Of a stretch of DNA of 8,813 bases, positions 1-6,623 are shown one piece after another. Source of the DNA: DATIXD01 sp035518875. GTDB taxonomy: Bacteria; Pseudomonadota; Gammaproteobacteria; Methylococcales; Methylococcaceae. The notes under the pieces were generated by a model. It did no database searches. It worked only from the letters and a program-made list of their open reading frames with translations, and had not been told where the DNA came from. Made by a program: the position numbers and the translations under genes. The stretch covers positions 1-8,813 of the forward strand of contig DATIXD010000274.1 in the NCBI GenBank assembly GCA_035518875.1. The letters run 5' to 3'. The stretch's first letter is position 1. Each line of letters starts with the position of its first letter.

Positions 1-299
1 ACGGAGAGATCGGTAGTTACCTCCAGGCCGTCGGCCCGCCTGGCTTTGATGGTGCCTTCGCCTTCTTTTCTGGATTGTTCGATGACGCCGATTTGCTGTT
101 CTTTCAGCAGGTTCAGGGTTTCTTCCCACATGCGATCGAAAGGAATGGGATAAACAGCCTGGGACGCGCCCTCGATATAAGCGTAGGTCCCGGCACCGGC
201 GCCGGCACCGACCACCAAGGCCGCCGGCACGCAACCCCAGAGCCCGAGAAAAATGAAACTCCACAGGGGAATCTTAATGATGCTGGTCGATTGCTTCAT
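1..299 (-). CDS. DUF3568-like lipoprotein, C-terminus outside window
   Basis: The reading frame is open from an ATG at 299 to the window edge, giving 99 visible residues. A Shine-Dalgarno AAGGAG (306-311) lies 6 bases before the ATG. The N-terminus has a short basic start, a hydrophobic stretch (about residues 11-22) and Cys23 after Leu-Trp-Gly, a slightly unusual lipobox that suggests export and lipidation. A glycine-rich run (GAGAGAGTYAY, 31-41) follows, then a segment with the pattern P-I-P-F-D-R-M-W (51-58). This layout resembles small lipoproteins annotated DUF3568: lipobox, glycine run, then 'apldrvw..a...l'. The function of that family is not known. It is the last visible member of the minus-strand series and is separated by 163 bases from the DUF3096 gene, so it may have its own promoter. 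The family call is from memory of the pattern; that it is an envelope lipoprotein is likely but not certain. Confidence 0.72.
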   Translation of the reverse strand, partial: MKQSTSIIKIPLWSFIFLGLWGCVPAALVVGAGAGAGTYAYIEGASQAVYPIPFDRMWEETLNLLKEQQIGVIEQSRKEGEGTIKARRADGLEVTTDLS

Positions 300-462
300 G
301 GCCTTCTCCTTGATTGGGTACACGGCGGTATGAGGGCAGCACTACATCAACCCGGACCAAGTCTTGTCACCGGTAACGATATTTCCTTGCAGGCGTAAGG
401 CCGGTTCCGTCAGGGCTCGAGCGGCCACTGAATCGAAGGCTTGCCAGTCGATGCGGATGAGT

Positions 463-588
463 CTATCGAAGGCCCAATATACCTATGATGATCAAATAAA
501 TCGCCACTATGTAATTCAGCCAAACGGGACGCACCAGTATGAGGATACCGGCGATGAGGGAAATGACGGCATGCAGGTTTACATACAT
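463..588 (-). CDS. DUF3096 membrane microprotein (41 aa)
   Basis: A 41-residue protein is predicted from the ATG at 588, preceded at 7 bases by AGGAG (596-600). The frame stays open further upstream to 774, but those residues are arginine-rich, low-quality sequence running into the preceding gene, so the internal ATG is the better start. The protein is almost entirely hydrophobic. Two short membrane segments, about residues 5-18 (HAVISLIAGILILV) and 23-40 (WLNYIVAIYLIIIGILGL), are joined by an R-P-V turn. The I-S-L-I-A-G-I-L-I-L and L-N-Y-I-V-A-I-Y-L-I-I-x-G motifs match the DUF3096 family of tiny inner-membrane proteins, whose role is unknown. It lies 112 bases after the PLD-like membrane protein gene on the same strand and may be read through from it. 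Confidence 0.82.
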   Translation of the reverse strand: MYVNLHAVISLIAGILILVRPVWLNYIVAIYLIIIGILGLR

Positions 589-700
589 TGGTGAGCTCCT
601 ATGCGACAGTGATACTCGCATCAAACCATGGAAAGGATTCCATCGGGCGGCATGTCCGCCATGACGACGTCCGACCGGCAGCGAATCCCCGCATCGACGT

Positions 701-1525
701 TCACACGGTCTGCGATAGGGCGTCCGATGCAGGAACAATCCGGTCGTTTTCCAGGACGATGGGATGCGAACCATGTTCGATGAGATCGTACATGTACAAG
801 TATTTGGCTACCTCGGCCGGTTGGGCGGTCTTTTGCCCGAAGTACTTGCCCGGCTTGTCGTAGACCTCAGTGGCTGTCTGGTCGTCGTAGATGGCGAAGT
901 GGAAGGAACTGATAGTGCTGCGGCCGCTGATATCGCTCGGGGCGGGAAGTTCATCGCGATAGGCCAGACGGATCTCTATCCCGTCCCTTTTGTGCGCAAG
1001 CAATACCGTTTGCACTTCAATATCCGCCAATTCGTCGCGGCCGACGACAAAGATGCGGGTGAGCGTGATACCGCGTTCTCGGGCACGCAAATTGGCCTGA
1101 TAGAAATTGTGATGCGCCCCGCGTGTTCCCCAGCCATGGATCATCGGATCGACCGCCTTGATCTGGCGGATGGCATGGTCGGAGAGCCGAGCCCCTTCGA
1201 GGTAAAATTCCGATTCGTCCATGGGAATGTACCCGTGCTGCAGCAGGTCGATGGTCTTCTTCGCCCCTGCAACGATCTCCTGCGCCTTGGCCTGGCATTC
1301 CGAATCGGCGATTTGCGCGATGGAGAAAGTGATTTCGTGGGCCTGGTAATACCTCTCGGAGAGTTTCTCCCGGGTATGTTCCATCTCCTCCCTGAGAAAG
1401 TAGGTGGCAAGGGAAAGCAGAATACCGATGCCAAACACGGTGTAGGCGACTTCCGGAGAATGGAGCACCCAGTGGAAGAAGATGGCTAAACCGGAGCCTG
1501 TCAGGAATTCAATCAATATTGCCAT
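701..1525 (-). CDS. Inner-membrane protein with cytosolic PLD-like domain (274 aa)
   Basis: The ATG at 1525 is chosen because AGGGG (1530-1534) precedes it and a hydrophobic segment begins at once. An upstream in-frame start at 1606 would overlap the previous gene by about 50 bases and add an arginine-rich, non-conserved leader. Two membrane segments are visible, about residues 4-21 and 27-44, then a charged helical, possibly coiled-coil stretch (45-85). The rest (about 85-270) alternates strands and helices in the manner of catalytically dead phospholipase-D-like sensor domains: 'I-V-x-G-A-K-K-T-I-D-L-L' (84-95), 'N-L-R-A-R-E-R-G-I-T-L-T-R-I-F-V-V' (145-161), 'F-H-F-A-I-Y-D-D' (208-215) and a closing 'A-K-Y-L-Y-M-Y-D-L-I' helix (240-249). 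I see no HxK(x)4D catalytic motif, so a ligand-sensing or scaffold role is inferred, not shown. The gene starts 29 bases after the transglycosylase stop, which suggests an operon. The domain assignment is tentative; that the gene is real is much surer. Confidence 0.72.
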   Translation of the reverse strand: MAILIEFLTGSGLAIFFHWVLHSPEVAYTVFGIGILLSLATYFLREEMEHTREKLSERYYQAHEITFSIAQIADSECQAKAQEIVAGAKKTIDLLQHGYIPMDESEFYLEGARLSDHAIRQIKAVDPMIHGWGTRGAHHNFYQANLRARERGITLTRIFVVGRDELADIEVQTVLLAHKRDGIEIRLAYRDELPAPSDISGRSTISSFHFAIYDDQTATEVYDKPGKYFGQKTAQPAEVAKYLYMYDLIEHGSHPIVLENDRIVPASDALSQTV

Positions 1526-1554
1526 AGTACCCCTGTCGACATTAGCCGATCGAT

Positions 1555-3444
1555 TTACGAGTCGTCCTGTCGTGCCGCTGCAGCGCTTAGATTGACGTTG
1601 AAACAACGCGCCACGGCCAGTTCGTCTCTTTGCAGTATTTGATACTTTGCCCAGAAGGACTGATCGATCGCGCGAAGGGCCTTGCGGATAGTCTTCTTGC
1701 GATAACGGTCGATGTGGGCCGGGCCACCGTTGTAGACAGCATACGTAGCCCGTACCAGATTGTCGATTTCGTCGGTCTTGAGGTGTTCGCCTTCGGCGAT
1801 CACGTAATCCACGAGGTAATGACGGAGTATTTCGTTTCCCGCCGAGGCGTTATAGCCGATATCCCGACGCAACGACTCTCGATCATAGAAACCGCGCCAG
1901 ACGCGTTGATTGACCTGCATGATGCCGATCGCACCGGCGGCTGATGTCAACGGCTTGATTTTTCCGCCTTCCTTGATGAACTGGCGCCAGCAACTCTCTT
2001 GCCAGGCGGTCGCGAGGGACATCCTGCGGAACACGTCGTGGAATTTCTTATCCAGCCGGCTGGGATCGAGCGCGGCGTTCGCGCTCTGCTTGAGCAGGTC
2101 CCGTACGAGAGGGAGGTAGGTGTCGATTTCATCGCGTTCGGGTACCCAGCGGTTGAGCTTTTTCACGAGTGAGAGGTCGGGGCCGCTGGCCGCCTGCGCC
2201 TCCGGGATCAAGAACCACGCGCCGGGCTCGACCTCGGGCGTGGGTTCCGGCAATAGGAGCGGCGGTCCAAATCCGAACAACTGCCGCAGTTCCGGATCAA
2301 CCTCCAGGCTATAGATCAGAGGGTCCTCCGTGTACTGCGGCGCCAGAGTGCGGGCCAGTTGACGCAGCCCATCGGCGGAGATCTCGAACCCCATCTGCTC
2401 ACCGAGCCGGTCGAGCGCTTCGAGCGCATCGGCGGCGGCGATAAAGCTCAAGTAACGCGCCACCTCGGCACCCGGCACGCTTGCGCTCAGCCGGCGGAAT
2501 ACCGGGGCCAAGCGCTTCCAGCTCTTGATGAACAATCCGCGCACCGGGTCGGGCGTGCCCGGAGTCCAGCTCGTGAGGGCTTCCGAAAGGTCATAGCGGC
2601 CTTCGAGCAAGACCTCCAGGAGGGTCTGGCGCACCTCCCTCAGCTCTGTTTCTCTGGCGGCTTGTTTGATCACGAAAGTCAGAAAGGCGTCCCAGCGCTG
2701 CCATGCCGCTTCCCACTTTTGCGCTTCGTCCGGCGTAAGCGCGGGCTCGCGTGCCGGCGCCGTCGGTGGGGCACGTGTCGCTGGTACGTCAAATTGAAGC
2801 GTTATGGCGAGGCCTTGTTCGGCGGTGCGAACGTCGGCTATTACGAGCGAGTCGAGCGAGCTTTTGATGGCTTCCGCGCTGTCCGGCGGGAACATCAGAG
2901 GGACCAACGATCGCACTTCCCGCAACGGCGGACCGATCTCCACCCTTGTGGCCCCCAAGTGCGGATGGACATACTTTTTCATCCACTCCCAAACCGTGCC
3001 CGCCACGACGGGCCGTCGCCCCTCCCGGTCGTAGAGCTTGGAATCGATGATGCTGAATTGAATCGCAGAAAGCCCCGGTGCCAGCACGGGCTGCTCGAAC
3101 AGCTCGATGGATCCCTGCCATTGCAAGACCGGCGAGCAACGGCCGTCCTGCATGTCTCCCACTTTGGCCGCGGCGGCGCTGATTATCCGGATCCGGCCGG
3201 CATCCGGTCCGATCTTGGGGTCTGAAAGCACGAGGGAATTGCAGTCGTTCCCGTCGTCCCAAACTCTCGCCGTATTATTGGGGGCCGTAAAGACCTGTTC
3301 CAGCAGGATGTGGCGGATCAGTGCGTATTCCAGCTGCAACGGTACCCTGACCTCAATGCCCCATGCCCCTTTCGACAGGAGAAGCAAGGCGATCAAAGCC
3401 AAAACGCAACGGCCGCAGCGATTTGCCGAGCTTAGACTTTTCAC
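1555..3444 (-). CDS. Secreted SLT-family lytic transglycosylase (629 aa)
   Basis: The start is GTG at 3444, because the signal peptide begins there and no ATG lies nearby; the ribosome site is weak. Residues 1-29 form a signal peptide with a hydrophobic core (14-24) and likely cleavage after A-W-G. The C-terminal domain (about 477-600) is a goose-lysozyme-like SLT fold: catalytic Glu483 in T-A-W-Q-E-S, then G-A-I-G-I-M-Q-V (504-511) and A-V-Y-N-G-G-P (569-575). Such enzymes cleave the MurNAc-GlcNAc bond of peptidoglycan with formation of 1,6-anhydro-MurNAc. Residues 30-220 look like a mostly beta domain, a proline/alanine-rich linker spans about 221-238, and 240-390 is helical. I recognise no family for these parts, and the protein is much longer than a minimal SLT enzyme. 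The 29-base gap to the membrane protein downstream suggests joint function in the envelope. It could be a dedicated enzyme of an envelope or secretion apparatus, but no such genes are seen here. Confidence 0.88.
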   Translation of the reverse strand: MKSLSSANRCGRCVLALIALLLLSKGAWGIEVRVPLQLEYALIRHILLEQVFTAPNNTARVWDDGNDCNSLVLSDPKIGPDAGRIRIISAAAAKVGDMQDGRCSPVLQWQGSIELFEQPVLAPGLSAIQFSIIDSKLYDREGRRPVVAGTVWEWMKKYVHPHLGATRVEIGPPLREVRSLVPLMFPPDSAEAIKSSLDSLVIADVRTAEQGLAITLQFDVPATRAPPTAPAREPALTPDEAQKWEAAWQRWDAFLTFVIKQAARETELREVRQTLLEVLLEGRYDLSEALTSWTPGTPDPVRGLFIKSWKRLAPVFRRLSASVPGAEVARYLSFIAAADALEALDRLGEQMGFEISADGLRQLARTLAPQYTEDPLIYSLEVDPELRQLFGFGPPLLLPEPTPEVEPGAWFLIPEAQAASGPDLSLVKKLNRWVPERDEIDTYLPLVRDLLKQSANAALDPSRLDKKFHDVFRRMSLATAWQESCWRQFIKEGGKIKPLTSAAGAIGIMQVNQRVWRGFYDRESLRRDIGYNASAGNEILRHYLVDYVIAEGEHLKTDEIDNLVRATYAVYNGGPAHIDRYRKKTIRKALRAIDQSFWAKYQILQRDELAVARCFNVNLSAAAARQDDS

Positions 3445-3564
3445 AACCGGATAACGCCCCGCTGTTCATCTGCTTCGCGAGCACTTTACCCGATTTTTTT
3501 GTCGTGGAGGAAGTGGTCGGCTTTCCGGCTGCCCTTCAGTTTCAACTCGAATCTGCAAAGGTTT

Positions 3565-3601
3565 CCAGGCGCCCCGTTGCTGACTGCGGATGAGCGCCTG
3601 G
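3565..3601. other. Inverted repeat between hoxX and the transglycosylase gene
   Basis: Two 8-base arms, CCAGGCGC (3565-3572) and GCGCCTGG (3594-3601), are perfect reverse complements separated by 21 bases. The structure sits in the 205-base gap between the hoxX stop and the transglycosylase start. No run of T follows in the minus direction, so it is not a typical intrinsic terminator. It could be a factor-binding site or a transcript hairpin separating the two genes. The rest of the gap shows no open gene. Confidence 0.4.
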
Positions 3602-3649
3602 CGAAAGTGTGAAAGTGCGCAGCAAACGACCTTCAATCGTGTTGGAGTC

Positions 3650-5455
3650 CTATCGCTCAGCGGACCAGCCGACGCTCGCGAAAGCACATCGGTTGTTAGA
3701 GGCCCGCTTGGCTTCCTCGCAGCCTTCGTTCGCGCAGACGGACTCGAGCGCCACGTAACACTTCAGGTGGCCCGGGCGCGGCTGCTTGCGGACGAAGGCC
3801 GCTCTGGCGAGGTGATAGCTGCGATCCTTTCCCCAGAAGTTCTGATTCATTTCCTCTAACTCCTCCATCCGGTATTGTTCCAGCGGCTTGGCTTTTTCGT
3901 CGGCGTCCCGGGTAGCCTTCTTTTCAATCAATAACGCCTGGAAATGCTCGCTGTGCGCGAATTTCTCGGCGATGCGGGCAATCTGTTCCCGGAAGCGGCT
4001 GAAGCTGCTGGCGCCGAAATCGTCCTGAAGGATGATGTCGTCGATGAGGCCGATAGCCTTGGCCTCGCGAACGCTGATGGGCAGGCACTGTTCGGTCAGT
4101 TCTATGGCCTTCTCGGCGCCCACCCGTTTGGGCAGGCTGTAAGTCCAGTATTCGGACCCGTACAATCCGCCCATTCCCTTGTAATGGGGATTCAGCACGA
4201 TGCCGTCTCTTGCCAGCACGCGATCCGCCGCCAGGGCCATCATCACGCCGCCGGCCCCCGCACTGCCGTATAGGGCTGCGACGGTGACATGGTCGGTGGC
4301 GGTCAGAATGGCATGCACCAGATCGTCCATGGCATTGATGTTCCGCCAGGATTCCTCGGCGGGGTCCGTGGCGGCCTCGATCACATTCAGGTGGATGCCG
4401 TTGGACCAAAAGTCCCGACCGCCCGAGAGCACGATGACTTTGGTGGGCCGCTGGCGGGCGTACATCACGGCCTCGGCCAGTCGCTTGCAGTGGTCGGTGC
4501 TCATGGCTCCGTTATAGAAACGGAAACAGACGTAGCCGACATCGTTGGATTCCTCGTACCAGATGTCCCGAAAGGTTTCGCTTCGACTCGAATAATGAAG
4601 GGGCAAGGGAATCTCGGGTACGCCGGCCAGTTGATCGTCCAGCACGTGAGTGGCAGGAAGCTTGAAATACCCGTCTTCAGGGCCGCCTTTGCGCTTGAGA
4701 TGGGAAATCCACACGGCCCCATCGACCGTCGCGCGGCAGATGGCCCCATGGCGCTGCCCGATAATCTCGCCCGGCCTTCCTACCAGTGAGCCTTCTTCAT
4801 GGGCGCCGTAGAGATAAACCGGCATCCCGCCTATTTCATCCAGCACTCCGGGGCTTCCGTCGGCGGAGCGAATTTTTTTGAGGATGGTGGCCACCGGATC
4901 GCAATTCCAGTCAATACGGCGTTGTTCGGGTTTCACTGCAGGACGATAGCGTCCTCTGACTCCAGCCCTGGAATAATCCAGAGGCGCGGGCACGAACAGG
5001 CCGCTCTCGAAGCGTTGCACCGCGACCAACATGGCCTTCATGGCAGCGTGGGCGACCTCATCCCGATAGAGACTGCTCTTGCTGCCATCACGCATCTTGC
5101 AGTGATAGGTTGCCCAGATGGGGCCGGAGTCGACGTGTTCCGCCGCCTGCACCGCCGTCACCCCCCATTCCTTTTCTTCGTTGAGGATCGCCCAGTCCAG
5201 CGATGCCGACCCGCGATCACCCATGATGCCGGGATGGAGAATGATGCAGGGTATCGTTTCCCAAATATCCCGGGGGATGATCTGGGCCAGCATGGGGCAG
5301 AGGATCAAGTCGGGTTGGAATTGGCTCACCGCCTCCCTCATCGCCGCACCAGCGGTAGCTGTGGCTACACCGATTTGGTGTTTCAGGGACTGGAGCGCGA
5401 CGTGAGCGTGCTGGGTCAAACTATTGTAAGCGCTGGAAAGAAGCAGAATGCGCAT
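3650..5455 (-). CDS. hoxX: HoxX, CO-ligand synthase for [NiFe]-hydrogenase (601 aa)
   Basis: HoxX supplies the CO ligand of the [NiFe]-hydrogenase active site during aerobic growth. From work on the family, the N-terminal domain moves the formyl group of N10-formyl-tetrahydrofolate to CoA and the C-terminal domain decarbonylates formyl-CoA to CO; both act in the cytosol. The N-terminal formyltransferase domain (about 1-270) shows L-H-P-G-I (73-77), G-D-R-G-S-A-S-L-D-W-A-I (79-90) and H-V-D-S-G-P-I-W (107-114). The His and Asp match formyltransferase catalytic positions, while the usual Asn two before the His is Ile. The C-terminal crotonase domain (about 300-500) has S-G-G-R-D-F-W-S-N-G-I-H-L-N (344-357), G-S-A-G-A-G-G-V-M-M-A-L-A-A-D (397-411) and H-Y-K-G-M-G-G-L-Y-G-S-E-Y-W-T-Y (424-439). 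After A-F-V-R-K (553-557) about 44 residues follow with four cysteines, which I do not recognise as family-typical. No hyp or hydrogenase gene is visible nearby. Numbering is from the start at 5455. Confidence 0.94.
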   Translation of the reverse strand: MRILLLSSAYNSLTQHAHVALQSLKHQIGVATATAGAAMREAVSQFQPDLILCPMLAQIIPRDIWETIPCIILHPGIMGDRGSASLDWAILNEEKEWGVTAVQAAEHVDSGPIWATYHCKMRDGSKSSLYRDEVAHAAMKAMLVAVQRFESGLFVPAPLDYSRAGVRGRYRPAVKPEQRRIDWNCDPVATILKKIRSADGSPGVLDEIGGMPVYLYGAHEEGSLVGRPGEIIGQRHGAICRATVDGAVWISHLKRKGGPEDGYFKLPATHVLDDQLAGVPEIPLPLHYSSRSETFRDIWYEESNDVGYVCFRFYNGAMSTDHCKRLAEAVMYARQRPTKVIVLSGGRDFWSNGIHLNVIEAATDPAEESWRNINAMDDLVHAILTATDHVTVAALYGSAGAGGVMMALAADRVLARDGIVLNPHYKGMGGLYGSEYWTYSLPKRVGAEKAIELTEQCLPISVREAKAIGLIDDIILQDDFGASSFSRFREQIARIAEKFAHSEHFQALLIEKKATRDADEKAKPLEQYRMEELEEMNQNFWGKDRSYHLARAAFVRKQPRPGHLKCYVALESVCANEGCEEAKRASNNRCAFASVGWSAER

Positions 5456-5461
5456 GACCAT

Positions 5462-5468
5462 ACCTCCT
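5462..5468 (-). promoter_or_regulatory. Shine-Dalgarno that decides the hoxX start
   Basis: The minus strand reads AGGAGGT directly followed by ATGGTCATG. The first ATG (5461-5459) abuts the ribosome site with no spacer, whereas the second (5455-5453) lies 6 bases away, the usual spacing. The second ATG is also where homology to the family begins (M-R-I-L-L-L-S-S), so the shorter 601-residue product is preferred over 603. Confidence 0.75.
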
Positions 5469-5520
5469 CAATCTATCGACGTTAGGTTTAGCGAGTTAGC
5501 TTGAATGCGAGCAATACACA

Positions 5521-5563
5521 TTGATCTCCTCCCCCGACGGGGAGGTTTGGGGTGTAAGATCAA
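5521..5563. repeat. Nested hairpin with GC-rich stem
   Basis: An inner stem CCTCCCC (5528-5534) and GGGGAGG (5539-5545) with a 4-base loop is flanked by outer arms TTGATCT (5521-5527) and AGATCAA (5557-5563), which are exact reverse complements. On the plus strand the inner stem is followed by only three T, so terminator activity is doubtful. It lies at the left end of the repeat-like intergenic stretch. Confidence 0.6.
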
Positions 5564-5831
5564 CAGAGGCTCTTGGCCTTTTTGATCACGCCCGTCCTTC
5601 CTCCAGAGGGGGCAATGCCGTTAAGGATCGACGCGTCGTTCGGGCCGGGATTGCCGGAACCCGGAGGCCAAGGATGGTTGGCCAGGATCACGTCCTTGTG
5701 TCCTGGATGCCGGCAATCCATGCCGGCATGACGGCTTAACTTAGCGACATTGCCGAAGAGGGAAGGGGCCGGAACCCATTTTCATGGAAAGAGTCCAGTC
5801 CTAACTTAATGGTATTGCTCGTCGGGGGAGG
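5528..5831. repeat. 12-bp inverted repeat bounding a ~304-bp segment
   Basis: The 12-mer CCTCCCCCGACG at 5528-5539 recurs as its exact reverse complement at 5820-5831. A second inverted pair, CGAGCAATAC (5508-5517) and GTATTGCTCG (5812-5821), overlaps the right arm. No target-site duplication flanks the segment and the two pairs are not collinear. It may therefore be a decayed miniature element or a composite of REP-like units. No transposase-like frame lies inside. Confidence 0.4.
5707..5729. repeat. REP-like palindrome ATGCCGGCA-N5-TGCCGGCAT
   Basis: A perfect 9-base stem (5707-5715 with 5721-5729) closes a 5-base loop. Read with the following bases it has the 'ccggcaatccatgccggcatgacgg' shape of dispersed intergenic repeats found in many proteobacteria. 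Translations of such repeats give spurious peptides of the type M-P-A-I-H-A-G-M-T, which is what this stretch encodes in one plus frame. Only one copy is visible here, so dispersal is inferred. Confidence 0.55.
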
Positions 5832-5931
5832 CGCGCCGCCACCTACCCCTCAACACTATCCAGAAATAGCTAAGCGCTGTCTGTGAAGTTTCTCACTGAA
5901 TTCTTATGGCATATCCCGCAGAAAACAGGGC

Positions 5932-6312
5932 CTAACCCAACGGCACGCCGGTGTGATGCACCTGGCCATACCAAACCTTCTGATTGCTGAGCTTGCCCAG
6001 CAATTCTTCCAATTCCCTGATCTTTTCATTGTTCTCCTGATGTTCACCCGATTCTGTGGATAAATTAATGCGCGCAAGCACGCTCACTTCCTCGCGCAGC
6101 GCATGCTCGATCAGGTCGATATCCCTCGTGTTGAATTTGAAGGACTCGTCGCGATCTTTCGCGCACGGAGTTTGCAGTTTTCCGTGCAATTGTTCCAAAG
6201 AGCCGCCGGGCAAATGGGCCTGCGCGGGTATACCGACCTGCGTTCGCAAGGCATTTTCGATAAGCCCTATGTCATCGCCGTTCAGCTTGAATACTTCGTT
6301 ATATTTGGGCAT
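5932..6312 (-). CDS. Internally duplicated hypothetical protein (126 aa)
   Basis: The ATG at 6312 is preferred: AGAGGA (6320-6325) lies 7 bases ahead and the first repeat begins there. An in-frame ATG at 6357 would add 15 residues without a good ribosome site. The protein consists of two related units. Unit 1 has F-K-L-N-G-D-D-I-G-L-I-E-N-A-L-R (8-23) and unit 2 has F-K-F-N-T-R-D-I-D-L-I-E-H-A-L-R (58-73), exactly 50 residues apart. Both continue with a hydrophobic segment and a helix of the form L-E-x-L-x-G-K-L (39-46 and 101-108), the second after a 12-residue charged insertion (85-100 region). The C-terminus ends N-Q-K-V-W-Y (110-115) and a short glycine/proline tail. There is no signal peptide or membrane segment, so it should be cytosolic. 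I do not recognise the family. The pattern suggests a small helical interaction module, perhaps dimer-like within one chain. It lies upstream of hoxX on the same strand but 476 bases away, so co-transcription is doubtful. Confidence 0.75.
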   Translation of the reverse strand: MPKYNEVFKLNGDDIGLIENALRTQVGIPAQAHLPGGSLEQLHGKLQTPCAKDRDESFKFNTRDIDLIEHALREEVSVLARINLSTESGEHQENNEKIRELEELLGKLSNQKVWYGQVHHTGVPLG

Positions 6313-6623
6313 GGTCGTTTCCTCTGGTTTGCGGATACTGCGGTTCGTTTGGCTCATTCAGATACGAAGTGTTATGAAGCGAGGGATCACAGGATAAAGC
6401 CAGCAGCGCAATCTTCCGGTGCCGAGGCCCGTGTTGACCGCTTTCGCTGTTCATCGCATTTTTCTGCCACGGTTAAGATTTTCCCCCAATTGGGTGATGG
6501 CGCAATGACAAGCAGCCCACTTTTTCGGACAAAAACATTTTCAGCCGCGATGCAATCGGCTAATGTTGTAAGCGAGCGCGACCGCTCATCTCGGCTATCG
6601 AATCCCGACGAACGGAACAAACT
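6313..6623. promoter_or_regulatory. Divergent intergenic region
   Basis: These 311 bases separate two genes read in opposite directions, so they should hold both promoters. I see a perfect 10-base palindrome CCCAATTGGG (6485-6494), a possible operator core, and a small hairpin GAGCG-CGAC-CGCTC (6574-6587). AT-rich tracts occur around 6457-6485 and 6519-6542, but no convincing -35/-10 pair was found. Short open frames here lack coding character. Confidence 0.35.

Larger units (their letters stand above)
5456..5931. other. Gene-free intergenic stretch upstream of hoxX
   Basis: About 476 bases between the hoxX start and the end of the 126-residue protein gene hold no credible gene. The stretch contains at least two hairpins, a 12-bp inverted repeat about 300 bases across and a sequence of the common 'tgccggcaatccatgccggcatgac' type. 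It probably also carries the hoxX promoter; a weak candidate on the minus strand is TTGCTC, 17 bases, CTAAAC (about 5519-5490), which I would not rely on. Confidence 0.6.

Noticed and set aside
646..660. Hairpin GGCGG-CATGT-CCGCC after the membrane protein gene
   Set aside because: The 5-base stem without a T run is too weak to call a terminator.
764..1489. Long plus-strand open frame of 241 codons
   Set aside because: It is antisense to the membrane protein gene, which has membrane segments, a ribosome site and a sensible operon position; the plus frame has no recognisable motif.
2359..3225. Plus-strand open frame of 288 codons
   Set aside because: It is antisense to the transglycosylase gene; its arginine- and histidine-rich composition is typical of a reverse-strand shadow in GC-rich DNA.
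4799..5485. Plus-strand open frame of 228 codons
   Set aside because: It lies opposite the formyltransferase domain of hoxX, whose motifs are unambiguous.
5521..5739. Plus-strand open frame of 72 codons in the intergenic stretch
   Set aside because: Its end encodes the M-P-A-I-H-A-G-M-T type peptide that comes from REP-like palindromes, it has no ribosome site, and it begins inside a hairpin.
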